The notes: generated by a model not told the origin, from the letters alone. A stretch of 14,626 bases of DNA from CAZAQS01 sp964486825 (GCA_964486825.1 CAZAQS010000111.1:1-14626); one strand, 5' to 3'. Counted from the first letter of the stretch, positions 7,085 through 14,200 are shown. Numbers and translations: made by a program.

Positions 7085-8443
7085 ATGTTGAAAGACGAAA
7101 AAGCTATAAATGTAGAGGCGCTACTGGCAAAGGCAACCAAACCCTCCGCTGATGCCATGAAGTTACACCCTTTTTATAAAGGCAAGATTGAAACTGCCTT
7201 GAAATGTACAGTACGTGATTTTAACGATTTTGCCATTTGGTACACGCCTGGGGTAGCAGCTCCTTGCAAGGATATCGCTGCCAACCCGGAAAAAGTGTAC
7301 GACTATACTAATAAATGGAATACGGTCATCGTTGTCAGCGATGGGACTCGGGTACTGGGACTGGGCGATATCGGCCCCAAGGCAGGTTTACCGGTGATGG
7401 AAGGTAAAGCTTTGCTTTATAAATACCTGGGTGGTGTGGATGGAGTTCCCATCATGCTGGATACCAAGGATCCAGATGCCATCATCCGCACAGTTTTGAT
7501 GCTCCAGCCCGGATTCGGCGGGGTCAACCTGGAAGACATCGCCAATCCAAAATGCTTCTATATCCTCGATACGCTACGTGAAAAAGCTGAGATCCCGGTC
7601 TGGCATGATGACCAGCAAGGTACTGCAACCGTTACACTGGCTGGACTGATAAACGCCCTAAAAGTTGTAGACAAAAAGATTGGCGACGTCAGCATAGCCT
7701 TTATTGGCTCTGGCGCTTCGAATGTAGCCTGCTCTCGCTTGATTTTTGGCTCTGGGGCTGACCCTGGCAAATGCTTTATCGTGGATTCGAAAGGCATCCT
7801 CGGAAAGCATCGCCGGGACCTGGAAATGCGCAAGGCCGAATACGTCGACAAGTGGCGCTTGTGCCAGAGTACGAACCGGGAAGGACGAGAAGGGAATATC
7901 CCTGACGCCATGCGCAACGCAGACGTTGTGATTGCCCTATCCAGGTCGGGTCCAGGCGTTATCTTGCCGGAATGGGTCTCGACGATGAACAAAGACTCGA
8001 TCTTATTTGCTTGCGCCAACCCGGTGCCTGAGATCTGGCCCTGGGAGGCCAAGGAGGCTGGGGCGCGGGTCGTGGCCACCGGTCGTTCCGATTTCCCCAA
8101 CCAGGTCAACAACTCCTTGGGTTTTCCGGGCATTTTCCGTGGCGCATTGGACGTGCGGGCACGCACGATCACGGACGAGATGTGCTTCGCTGCAGCACAT
8201 GCTATGGCCGATCAGATCGAAGGCTGTCTCGATGAGGAACATATCCTTCCCAATATGGATGATTGGGAGGTTTTTCCCCGTGAAGCCGCCGCGGTGGCTA
8301 TGAAAGCCCAGGAGCAGGGCCTGGCTCGCATCCAGATGAGCTATGAAGAAGAGCTCAAAAATGCCATGTCCATCATCAAGCGCTCGCGCGACCTGACCCA
8401 TATGATGATGAAAGATGGCTTCATTGCCGAGCCCCCGGTTTGA
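7085..8443 (+). CDS. Malic enzyme (malate dehydrogenase, oxaloacetate-decarboxylating)
   Basis: This 452-aa enzyme oxidatively decarboxylates L-malate to pyruvate and CO2 with reduction of NAD(P), in the cytosol. It is the short bacterial form without a phosphotransacetylase domain. Visible active-site parts: WYTPGVA with Y53; the GDIGPKAGLPVMEGK block with K99 and K108; the metal-binding E150-D151 in VNLEDI and D175-D176 in WHDDQQGT; the nucleotide loop GSGASN at 208-213; and ACANPVPE at 309-316 followed by GRSDFPNQVNN at 333-343. The residue at the end of the second strand is acidic (D234 in IVDSKG), which leans toward NAD, though this is not decisive. The ATG has AGGAGAT at 7073-7079. It ends in tandem TGA TGA. 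The flavoprotein gene follows 50 bp downstream, probably in one transcript, so malate oxidation may supply NAD(P)H to it. Confidence 0.95.
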   Translation: MLKDEKAINVEALLAKATKPSADAMKLHPFYKGKIETALKCTVRDFNDFAIWYTPGVAAPCKDIAANPEKVYDYTNKWNTVIVVSDGTRVLGLGDIGPKAGLPVMEGKALLYKYLGGVDGVPIMLDTKDPDAIIRTVLMLQPGFGGVNLEDIANPKCFYILDTLREKAEIPVWHDDQQGTATVTLAGLINALKVVDKKIGDVSIAFIGSGASNVACSRLIFGSGADPGKCFIVDSKGILGKHRRDLEMRKAEYVDKWRLCQSTNREGREGNIPDAMRNADVVIALSRSGPGVILPEWVSTMNKDSILFACANPVPEIWPWEAKEAGARVVATGRSDFPNQVNNSLGFPGIFRGALDVRARTITDEMCFAAAHAMADQIEGCLDEEHILPNMDDWEVFPREAAAVAMKAQEQGLARIQMSYEEELKNAMSIIKRSRDLTHMMMKDGFIAEPPV

Positions 8444-8493
8444 TGAACTTGGGATAAATGACTTTTGCTGGAGCTATGACAAAGAGGTGACCT

Positions 8494-9411
8494 ATGTATG
8501 ATTTAATTGTCGTTGGTGGAGGACCTGCCGGCCTGACTGCAGCAGTTTACGCCATTCGCAAGCGTTTGAACGTCCTGCTCGTATCGAAGGATCTGGGAGG
8601 CAAAACCAACTACCGGCTGGCCCTGCCATGGATTCAGGACTACCAGGTGATCCGCGGGCTCGAGATTGTGAGCAAATTCAAGAGCGAGTTGGAATACCTT
8701 CAATTCGCCCGCCATATGGAGCCAGTTGAGTGCATTAACCGCCATGAAAATGGAGGATTCCCATATTTTACCGTCCATACTCGGGGAGGCGGAGAGCTTC
8801 AAACGAAATCCGTCATCATCGCCACCGGCACCCGGCAACAGCGCCTGAACGTACCTGGTGAGAAACAGTTCATCATGCGTGGTCTGTGCTATTCTGCGCT
8901 CAGCTATGCACCGCTGTTCCTGGATAAAACCACCCTGGTCGTTGGCGATGGTGAGCTTGCCGTTCGCTCTGCCGCGGAGCTGGAAACCGTGTCAAAGCAT
9001 GTTTACCTGGTCCGCAGCCAGTCCGAACCGCTCGTTTCTCCCCTCTATGCAAAATTAGAAGAATCTCCCAGCGTGGACATCTTACTCAATCACGAGGTAA
9101 TCGAGATCAAGGGAGACGATTACGCCAAGAGTGTCATCGTAAAAGGTCCGGATGGGCAGGTCAAGGATATCGAAGTGGATGGCACTTTCATCGAGATGAG
9201 CCTGGTACCCAATACCCAGATGGTAGCCGACCTGGTAACTTTGGATGAAGGCGGCCGGATTAAGATCGACAGCAACAACAAGACAAGTGTTCCGGGTGTA
9301 TTTGCAGCTGGGGATTCGACCACCGGCTATGCTGAACAGGTCCTGGTTGCGGTGGGCGAGGGTGCGAAAGCCGCACTAAGCGCCTACGAGTACCTGCTGC
9401 CGATGCTTTAA
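8494..9411 (+). CDS. Thioredoxin-reductase-fold FAD/NAD(P) oxidoreductase lacking the CxxC
   Basis: This 305-aa flavoprotein has the two-dinucleotide-domain layout of low-Mr thioredoxin reductases. The FAD loop is VVGGGPAGL at 6-14, ATGTR at 110-114 and the C-terminal FAD motif VFAAGDSTTGYAEQ at 269-282. The pyridine-nucleotide loop is VVGDGELAV at 149-157. The redox motif is changed: where thioredoxin reductase has G-V-x-Y-C-A-T-C, this protein has G-L-C-Y-S134-A-L-S137, so both redox cysteines are serine. The HRRxxxR patch that recognises the NADPH phosphate is also missing (LVRSQSEP at 172-179), which hints at NADH or another donor. It is therefore better regarded as a ferredoxin-NAD(P) reductase-like or diaphorase-like enzyme than as trxB; its electron acceptor is unknown. 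Ribosome site AAAGAGGTG lies just before the ATG. A strong terminator follows 30 bp after the stop. Confidence 0.88.
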   Translation: MYDLIVVGGGPAGLTAAVYAIRKRLNVLLVSKDLGGKTNYRLALPWIQDYQVIRGLEIVSKFKSELEYLQFARHMEPVECINRHENGGFPYFTVHTRGGGELQTKSVIIATGTRQQRLNVPGEKQFIMRGLCYSALSYAPLFLDKTTLVVGDGELAVRSAAELETVSKHVYLVRSQSEPLVSPLYAKLEESPSVDILLNHEVIEIKGDDYAKSVIVKGPDGQVKDIEVDGTFIEMSLVPNTQMVADLVTLDEGGRIKIDSNNKTSVPGVFAAGDSTTGYAEQVLVAVGEGAKAALSAYEYLLPML

Positions 9412-9441
9412 GGGGAGAAGTTCTTCCTATTTCGATTAAAT

Positions 9442-9484
9442 AAAAAGGGGTGTGGAATGCCCAGACAGCTCCACACCTCTTTTT
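9442..9484. terminator. Bidirectional intrinsic terminator
   Basis: A 15-bp stem (9442-9456 with 9470-9484, one G-T wobble) encloses a 13-nt loop. The core is GGTGTGGA/TCCACACC. The stem is flanked by AAAAA on the left and TTTTT on the right, so it gives a U-tract in both directions. It lies between the convergent flavoprotein stop (9411) and dehydrogenase stop (9494) and should end both transcripts. Confidence 0.9.
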
Positions 9485-9493
9485 GATTGGGCT

Positions 9494-11380
9494 TTATTCC
9501 ATCTCGGATTGCAGCAATCTGAGCAGCGAGCGCCGCGCTAGCAGGTCTGCGCTTACCATCCCGAGCACGGAACCCTCATCGACTACTGGCATGGCCGATA
9601 TCTCATGGTGTTCCAACTTGCGGATCATGGCAAGGATGCTGTCCGCCGGTCCAACGGAGATGACTTCTCCGGTCATGACTTCTCGCAGGGGTTGGTCATC
9701 CGGCGAGCCCATAGCAGTGGCGCGGGTTATGTCCCACTCGCTCACCACTCCTTCCAGGCCTTTGCTTTCGTTTACCACTGCCAGGATTGGGCAGCCGGCC
9801 TGCACCAGCAGGATGGCTGCGTCCCGCACACAGCTATCGATTGGGATGGTCGGTATGGGTTCCATGATTTCGGCAGCGGTGCGGTCCCCTTCCCGGGATG
9901 CAATACGCCGTACGCTGATCCGCTCGGCTGCTTCGCCGGGTAACATATCCGCGTCCGAAATCAGCAGGTCAACCAGCTCGCGCATATTGCGGCGGATGAC
10001 ATTTTCACGGTAGATTTCGGCTGCCTGGAGCCGTTTTTGGGCTAATGCGCTTAGCTCTCCGGCCTGTGCCTCCAGCCATGCCTCCACTGCCTGCCGGTCT
10101 CCCATCATCTCCTGTGGGATGCGTAGTGCCTGGGGAGTCTTGATCAGGTGTTCCTGTGCAGCGTAGATGACACCGCCGGAGTTTACCAGGTAATCCGTAG
10201 CGATCAAGGTTGAGCCTTCCCGGTAGACAGCCCTTTCCATCCGCATGCGAGCGGCTTTTCGAGCCGGTTCGGGTGAGTATGTGTTGGCCCCTTCAACGAT
10301 CACGGCCCACTTCCCGCGCCGGTCAATCGTCATGCAAGGCTTGGATGAGGTATCTGTATCCAGGTAGTTCGGCAAGGGCGCCGCCGGTACCAGGCAGAAG
10401 GCCGATTCGCGCAGCAAATCGTTGGGCTCGCTCGAATATTTGACTTGTTGCGGCTCGTAGGATACAACCGCTTCTGCGGCAGCCTGAATCTGTTCGAGAA
10501 AATACGGGCGTGTTACCAGGCCGCGTTCTTGCCACATTCGGAATAGTTTATTGACAGGCAGGCCCGGTGCATCAAAGAGATATCCACTGGCGTCGCTCAA
10601 ACCCACTACCCTGGCGCCTGGCATTCTCTCCAGCAGGATTCGGGCTGCATGCGCTCCTACAGCGCCGAATCCCTGGATGAGCACCGTGAGATCCTGCATC
10701 GATGGGACCTTGAGATTGGCGAACTGCGGCAGGACCTTCAGGCGTGGCATTTCCTCGAGCAAAGCTTCCAAAGCGATGATGACGCCTCCTGCCGCTGCGC
10801 CCAATTGGTCGATGCGGTTCCCACCCATCTCCACCGGTTTCGATAAGGCATGGTCCATGCCGTTCTCGATGGCAATCGTCTTCATATCGGCATCGTTTGT
10901 GCCTACGTCTGGCCCGGGAAGGTAGATGGCGCAGTAACGGGCAATCAAACGGGCAAATCCAAGCACGACGCGGGTATGCTCCTCCTGGGATAGGTCCGGT
11001 CTCGCCACGATACCTGATTTTCCCCCGCCATAAGGCAGGTCTGCGGCCGCGTTCTTTAAGGTCATTCCCCTGGCCAGATTGTGGATAGCCGATGGTGTGA
11101 CATCCGGCAGCATGCGAATGCCTCCCATGGATGGCCGGCCCATGGCCAGATTGTCCACCACCAGGTAACCGCCGATTTCAAGCTCGGAGGTATCATCCCA
11201 CAGGCAGACCACCAGGCTGGGACCGAGTTTATCGACCTCGATCCCCAGGCGACCCAGGCGTTCGACGTCCATGGAGCTGAACTCCATAAAACGCAGGCTG
11301 CCGTCCTTGACCAGCCGGTTCTGCCAGGTGCTGCCAGGCAGGCGTTTCCGCAGGAAGACCTCCATATTTTTGGGTATCAT
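9494..11380 (-). CDS. Glu/Leu/Phe/Val dehydrogenase fused to a C-terminal CBS-domain pair
   Basis: This 628-aa protein catalyses reversible NAD(P)-linked oxidative deamination of an amino acid to a 2-keto acid and ammonium. The catalytic domain (about 60-230) shows MGGIRM at 85-90, LARGMTLKNAAADLPYGGGK with K109 and catalytic K121, and GPDVGTND with D158. The nucleotide domain (about 231-410) has QGFGAVG at 236-242, VEGANTYSPEPA at 362-373 and VNSGGVIYAA at 399-408. After a helical linker come two CBS motifs, about 503-558 (AEIMEPIPTIPIDS) and 565-622 (LREVMTGEVISVGPADS), which usually bind adenosine nucleotides. M85 stands where glutamate dehydrogenases have the lysine for the glutamate gamma-carboxylate (KGGxR). 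The loop resembles leucine dehydrogenase, so glutamate may not be the substrate. Usual family length is 350-450 aa; the excess is the CBS part. The ATG has a modest GAGGGA about 9 bases upstream. It is the last gene after panB and the 421-aa gene. Confidence 0.9.
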   Translation of the reverse strand: MIPKNMEVFLRKRLPGSTWQNRLVKDGSLRFMEFSSMDVERLGRLGIEVDKLGPSLVVCLWDDTSELEIGGYLVVDNLAMGRPSMGGIRMLPDVTPSAIHNLARGMTLKNAAADLPYGGGKSGIVARPDLSQEEHTRVVLGFARLIARYCAIYLPGPDVGTNDADMKTIAIENGMDHALSKPVEMGGNRIDQLGAAAGGVIIALEALLEEMPRLKVLPQFANLKVPSMQDLTVLIQGFGAVGAHAARILLERMPGARVVGLSDASGYLFDAPGLPVNKLFRMWQERGLVTRPYFLEQIQAAAEAVVSYEPQQVKYSSEPNDLLRESAFCLVPAAPLPNYLDTDTSSKPCMTIDRRGKWAVIVEGANTYSPEPARKAARMRMERAVYREGSTLIATDYLVNSGGVIYAAQEHLIKTPQALRIPQEMMGDRQAVEAWLEAQAGELSALAQKRLQAAEIYRENVIRRNMRELVDLLISDADMLPGEAAERISVRRIASREGDRTAAEIMEPIPTIPIDSCVRDAAILLVQAGCPILAVVNESKGLEGVVSEWDITRATAMGSPDDQPLREVMTGEVISVGPADSILAMIRKLEHHEISAMPVVDEGSVLGMVSADLLARRSLLRLLQSEME

Positions 11381-11428
11381 TCTATCGGGTCCCTCAGGCC
11401 CTGCATGGCCACTCTATATACCACTCAT

Positions 11429-12694
11429 TTAGCAGTGCAGATTCTGTGCAGCCACGAAACATAAACCGTTCTCGGTCAATGCCCGGGCGGTATGGTTGGT
11501 GGCGTCAAATTTATCGATGAAGTTTTGCGTGACGGCTTCCCAATCTCCAGAAGCGATGATCTCGGATTTTTCCCGGAAATAGTCCAGGATATCCGAGGGG
11601 TGGGCACGCGTCTGCTCCACTTCGGTATCGCCTCCCTCGTGTTTAGCCGATATATTTGCGACGTGGTCAGCGATTTCGATCAGCTCATCCCGGCGATCGT
11701 ATGGTTGGCGGACAATGCTCTTCCAGGTCTCCACGATATGATGTTCGAAGCGGACGACATCCTCGAAACCCAGCTCTTTACGAAACTGTGCAGTGATTTC
11801 CATGGTTTCATTGTTGATCGAATTGCTCCAATTGAAACCGATTAAGGGGCAGGTTCCATCGTCTCGTGAGAAGAGCTTGGCGCCCAGCAGTGTCCACAAG
11901 CCTGCGTAAGGGTTGTCGTTGCCCATGAAGACGCTAATCTTAAACTCGATATCCACTCCAAGCTTATGTAGCAGGTAACCGGTCAGGACAGTCCCCGGAT
12001 TGATATTCAAGACCTGCCGCACACCGTAGTTTGTATAATAATACAGGAACTCATCCAACCACTTCAAAGGGTAGTGGTTAGGCTGGCCGATGCCTCCGAA
12101 ATAGCCTGTAATCGTCTCCGGCCCACCCAGGTGGACATTCGAACCATCCGTGCCCTTGGTGTCCAGCGTTTCTACATAGCTGGCTCCGATGATCTCCATG
12201 GCAGCGGCAATGGCGGGCAGGTCCCCATCCGCCTCTTGCTCTTTCATCTTCCTGACCTTGATAAAGCGCCCCGGCATAAGCATGTCATTTTCAATGGAGC
12301 GTTTTGCGCAGGCAATGATCCAGGGGAAGTATTGGGCTGCGCTTACTTCCAGAGTTACCGCATATTTATCAACGAATTGGATTTCATCGACCTTATCTCC
12401 CAAAACCTTGCGACGGTAATCTTCAATCGAAATAAAGGCCTTTTTCTCGCGCTGCTCTTCAAGCCACTTCAGGTCCTCCAGGTACTCAGGCTTTACCTGC
12501 TCTACTCGCTTGAGAAGGTTGGAAAGCTGCCTGGCCTGCTCTGCCTTTGCGTTGATCTCTTCGGGCGTTCCGTATTTCTCGACCACCGCGAGGAAGTCAT
12601 TGATCACCTTGGAATCTGGATTCAACAGCACGGCGTTGATATCTTCCAGCCGCTCGGCCGGGATCTTAAGCAGTTGGCGAATATGGTCAGCCAT
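11429..12694 (-). CDS. Conserved-looking protein of unknown function between panB and dehydrogenase genes
   Basis: I do not recognise this 421-aa protein. It is soluble, with no signal peptide or membrane segment. Residues 1-100 are charged and helical, with a coiled-coil-like run (about 45-85, rich in E, K, Q, L). From about 110 onward it looks like an alternating alpha/beta domain. The stretches most likely to be functional, counted from the ATG, are TKGTDGSNVHLGGPE (about 179-193), GYFGGIGQPNHYPLKW (197-212), NINPGTVLTGYL (230-241), GNDNPYAGLW (258-267), GFNWSNSINNETM (286-298) and RFEHHIVETW (315-324). There is no GxGxxG Rossmann loop, P-loop or CxxC. An in-frame TTG one codon upstream is possible, but the ATG at 12694 is better spaced from AAGGAGAG (12707-12700). 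It lies 79 bp after panB and 48 bp before the dehydrogenase, pointing to a shared pathway. Confidence 0.85.
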   Translation of the reverse strand: MADHIRQLLKIPAERLEDINAVLLNPDSKVINDFLAVVEKYGTPEEINAKAEQARQLSNLLKRVEQVKPEYLEDLKWLEEQREKKAFISIEDYRRKVLGDKVDEIQFVDKYAVTLEVSAAQYFPWIIACAKRSIENDMLMPGRFIKVRKMKEQEADGDLPAIAAAMEIIGASYVETLDTKGTDGSNVHLGGPETITGYFGGIGQPNHYPLKWLDEFLYYYTNYGVRQVLNINPGTVLTGYLLHKLGVDIEFKISVFMGNDNPYAGLWTLLGAKLFSRDDGTCPLIGFNWSNSINNETMEITAQFRKELGFEDVVRFEHHIVETWKSIVRQPYDRRDELIEIADHVANISAKHEGGDTEVEQTRAHPSDILDYFREKSEIIASGDWEAVTQNFIDKFDATNHTARALTENGLCFVAAQNLHC

Positions 12695-12722
12695 CAATTC
12701 TCTCCTTTTCTTGATTTGACTG

Positions 12723-12775
12723 AAGATTGGACGAAAGTAAATTACCTGTTACGGTTTTCCAATCGGGCCAATCTT
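12723..12775 (-). repeat. Inverted repeat between panB and the unknown gene
   Basis: Perfect 8-bp arms AAGATTGG (12723-12730) and CCAATCTT (12768-12775) enclose 37 bp. A second CCAATC at 12759-12764 offers an alternative pairing partner for the same left arm, with GGG separating the two copies. In mRNA this could form one of two mutually exclusive stems just upstream of the ribosome site of the unknown gene. It has no U-tract, so it is not a simple terminator. It may be an mRNA processing or stability element, or chance. Confidence 0.4.
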
Positions 12776-13625
12776 ATAAAAGCTGGAGCAATTCTTCGTA
12801 TTCTTCATCGGGCATGCCGAACCAGTTTTCCGGCTGCGGGAAAGTGCGATCTGTCACCTCATTTACATATTGGGTCAACCCGTCCAGGATGACCTTTCCG
12901 GCTTCACCGAACACTTTGGCCATACGGGGCTGAAAGCGAGGATAAAGGCCAAACATGTCGTGGTAGATCAATAGCTGTCCGTGCGCATTCAAGCCAGAGC
13001 CCAGGCTGATGATGAAACAGTTCTCTGCCCTTTCGGTGATCAGCTTGCATAGACGGTCAGGGACCATCTCTAAGAGGATTGCAAATGCACCTGCCTCTTC
13101 CAGTGCTTTGGCATCATCGACGATCTTTTTCGCCTGCAGAGCGCTCTTCCCCTGCACCTTGAAGCCTCCCAGGGCGCTGCTGCTCTGCGGGGTGAGCCCT
13201 AAATGACCCATTGCCGGGATGCCAGACCTTACGATCCCTACGATCCGATCAGCCATTTCCACTCCGCCCTCCAGCTTGATGGCGTCGCAGCTGGCCTCTG
13301 CCATGAAACGGCCTGCATTCCGGATGGCTGATTCCACGCTGGGTTGGTAGCTCATATAGGGCATATCACCGATCAACCAGGCGTTTGGAGAGCCGCGCCG
13401 CACGGCTTGTGCATGGCGGATCATATCTTCCATCGTCACAGGCAATGTGCTCTCGTAGCCTAGGATGGTCATGCCTAGGCTATCGCCGACCAGGATCATA
13501 TCGATGCCTGCCTTTTCTTGGAAGAATGCGGTTGGGTAGTCGTAGCAGGTGAGCATGGTAATCGGCTGGTCTTCGGCTACCTTCTTGAACAATTTCGGCA
13601 GGGTCACTTTCTTGCGTTCTGACAT
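12774..13625 (-). CDS. panB: 3-methyl-2-oxobutanoate hydroxymethyltransferase (ketopantoate hydroxymethyltransferase)
   Basis: PanB adds a hydroxymethyl group from 5,10-methylene-tetrahydrofolate to 2-ketoisovalerate to give ketopantoate, the first committed step to pantothenate and CoA. The 283-aa chain has the family length and TIM-barrel motifs: LTCYDYPTA at 25-33, VGDSLGM with metal ligand D48, GDMPY with D87, IKLEGG with K117 and E119, HLGLTPQ at 141-147 and LLEMVP with E186. Late motifs are variant: SLGSGLNAHGQ replaces the usual IGAGxxxDGQ, and the C-terminal EHSF is replaced by ENWF. It may be a divergent clade, but the catalytic set is complete. The start is the ATG at 13625, with GGAGG at 13635-13631 and five bases of spacing. 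An ATG four codons upstream (13637) overlaps that ribosome site and lacks its own. panC, panD and panE are not in the window. It is the first gene of the operon with the unknown protein and the CBS dehydrogenase. Confidence 0.93.
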   Translation of the reverse strand: MSERKKVTLPKLFKKVAEDQPITMLTCYDYPTAFFQEKAGIDMILVGDSLGMTILGYESTLPVTMEDMIRHAQAVRRGSPNAWLIGDMPYMSYQPSVESAIRNAGRFMAEASCDAIKLEGGVEMADRIVGIVRSGIPAMGHLGLTPQSSSALGGFKVQGKSALQAKKIVDDAKALEEAGAFAILLEMVPDRLCKLITERAENCFIISLGSGLNAHGQLLIYHDMFGLYPRFQPRMAKVFGEAGKVILDGLTQYVNEVTDRTFPQPENWFGMPDEEYEELLQLL

Positions 13626-13627
13626 AT

Positions 13628-13635
13628 CTTCCTCC
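13628..13635 (-). promoter_or_regulatory. Ribosome binding site that fixes the panB start
   Basis: GGAGGAAG reads leftward at 13635-13628, with GGAGG five bases before the ATG at 13625. The alternative ATG at 13637 overlaps this site and has only pyrimidine-rich sequence in front of it, so the shorter protein is the likely product. Confidence 0.75.
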
Positions 13636-13695
13636 ATATCAGGGTTGAAAATTAAGCCATTCCAGGCCGGGTGTAGCTATTACCGGGCCATTTAT

Positions 13696-13724
13696 ATTGT
13701 ATGAAAAAGCACTTCTCCGCGCAA
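13696..13724 (-). promoter_or_regulatory. Candidate promoter of the panB operon
   Basis: Read leftward: -35 TTGCGC at 13724-13719 (3 of 6 consensus), a 17-bp spacer, and -10 TACAAT at 13701-13696 (5 of 6). The predicted start near 13689 would give a leader of about 64 nt. The weak -35 suggests modest or activated expression. Confidence 0.5.
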
Positions 13725-13846
13725 CTGACAAAGGTCACCTTCAATGGATACCGAGGGATGGCCTTTCGTGAAGAGTACTGTCTTCTGGTAGGAGGGCTGG
13801 CGTAAGTACCAACTGCCTGATGAGAGAGTTTTCTGAGGTAGTGGTT

Positions 13847-13883
13847 AAAAGCAAAGCTGTCCCGACTTCTGGGACAGCTTTGC
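13847..13883 (-). terminator. Intrinsic terminator of the 2[4Fe-4S] ferredoxin gene
   Basis: A perfect 13-bp stem (13883-13871 with 13863-13851, core GCAAAGCTGTCCC) with a 7-nt loop is followed leftward by TTTT at 13850-13847. It begins 27 nt after the ferredoxin stop and isolates this gene from the panB operon downstream. Rightward there is no U-tract after the stem, so it is directional. Confidence 0.88.
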
Positions 13884-13910
13884 AGTGGCTTAAAAATGCA
13901 ATCCGCTGGA

Positions 13911-14099
13911 TCAAGCCTGGACAATGCAATCGACCGGGCAAACACTCACACACTGGGGTGAATCGTGATGCCCAACACATTCGACGCATACATCAAGGTC
14001 GATGATGTAAATCGCATCGCCTTCACTGATCGCCTCGGTAGGGCATTCTGGCTCACACGCTCCACACGAGATGCACTCGTCGGTAATTTTCATTGACAT
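13911..14099 (-). CDS. 2[4Fe-4S] ferredoxin, YfhL/Alvin type
   Basis: This 62-aa low-potential electron carrier has two [4Fe-4S] clusters. The first motif is C9-x2-C12-x2-C15-x3-C19-P. The second is C38-x2-C41-x8-C50-x3-C54-P, whose long x8 insertion (CVECVGHHDSPQC) is the mark of the Allochromatium/YfhL-type ferredoxins. These have one very negative cluster and are often paralogues of unclear partner. The insertion resembles E. coli YfhL (VGHYETPTC) closely. C58 is an extra cysteine. The first ATG is chosen because AGGAGGT at 14113-14107 lies seven bases upstream. The gene is monocistronic, with a strong terminator behind it and its own promoter region. Its redox partners cannot be read from the context; the other iron-sulfur genes in the window are far away. 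Confidence 0.93.
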   Translation of the reverse strand: MSMKITDECISCGACEPECPTEAISEGDAIYIIDLDVCVECVGHHDSPQCVSVCPVDCIVQA

Positions 14100-14164
14100 T
14101 GGGGTGACCTCCTGTTATTGAATAAGTAATTCCAGACTGATGAGTAACCAATCAGGTCGTGCTT

Positions 14165-14200
14165 AGGTTATCATAGCGAAAATCGACTGTCAAATGACAA
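14165..14200 (-). promoter_or_regulatory. Promoter region with a palindrome for the 2[4Fe-4S] ferredoxin
   Basis: Two overlapping promoter arrangements read leftward. One has a perfect TTGACA (14193-14188), a 17-bp spacer and a poor -10 TAACCT (14170-14165). The other has TTGTCA (14200-14195), a 19-bp spacer and TATGAT (14175-14170, 5 of 6). The -35 area contains the palindrome TGTCA-N2-TGACA (14188-14199), which could be an operator. I cannot assign it to a regulator. Confidence 0.5.

Noticed and set aside
8494..9411. Calling this gene trxB (thioredoxin reductase)
   Set aside because: Both cysteines of the redox motif are serine and the NADPH phosphate-binding patch is absent, so thioredoxin reduction by the usual mechanism is not possible.
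9450..10013. Rightward open frame of 187 codons opposite the dehydrogenase C-terminus
   Set aside because: It begins inside the terminator stem, its product is a serine/arginine-rich low-complexity sequence typical of an antisense shadow, and the opposite strand encodes clear CBS motifs.
12074..12892. Long rightward open frame (272 codons) opposite the unknown gene and panB
   Set aside because: It lies antisense to two leftward genes that have good ribosome sites and, for panB, clear family motifs. Its product has no recognisable domain and no ribosome site.
13652..13945. Leftward frames between panB and the 2[4Fe-4S] ferredoxin
   Set aside because: They cross the strong terminator at 13847-13883 and the panB promoter, lack ribosome sites, and encode no recognisable product.
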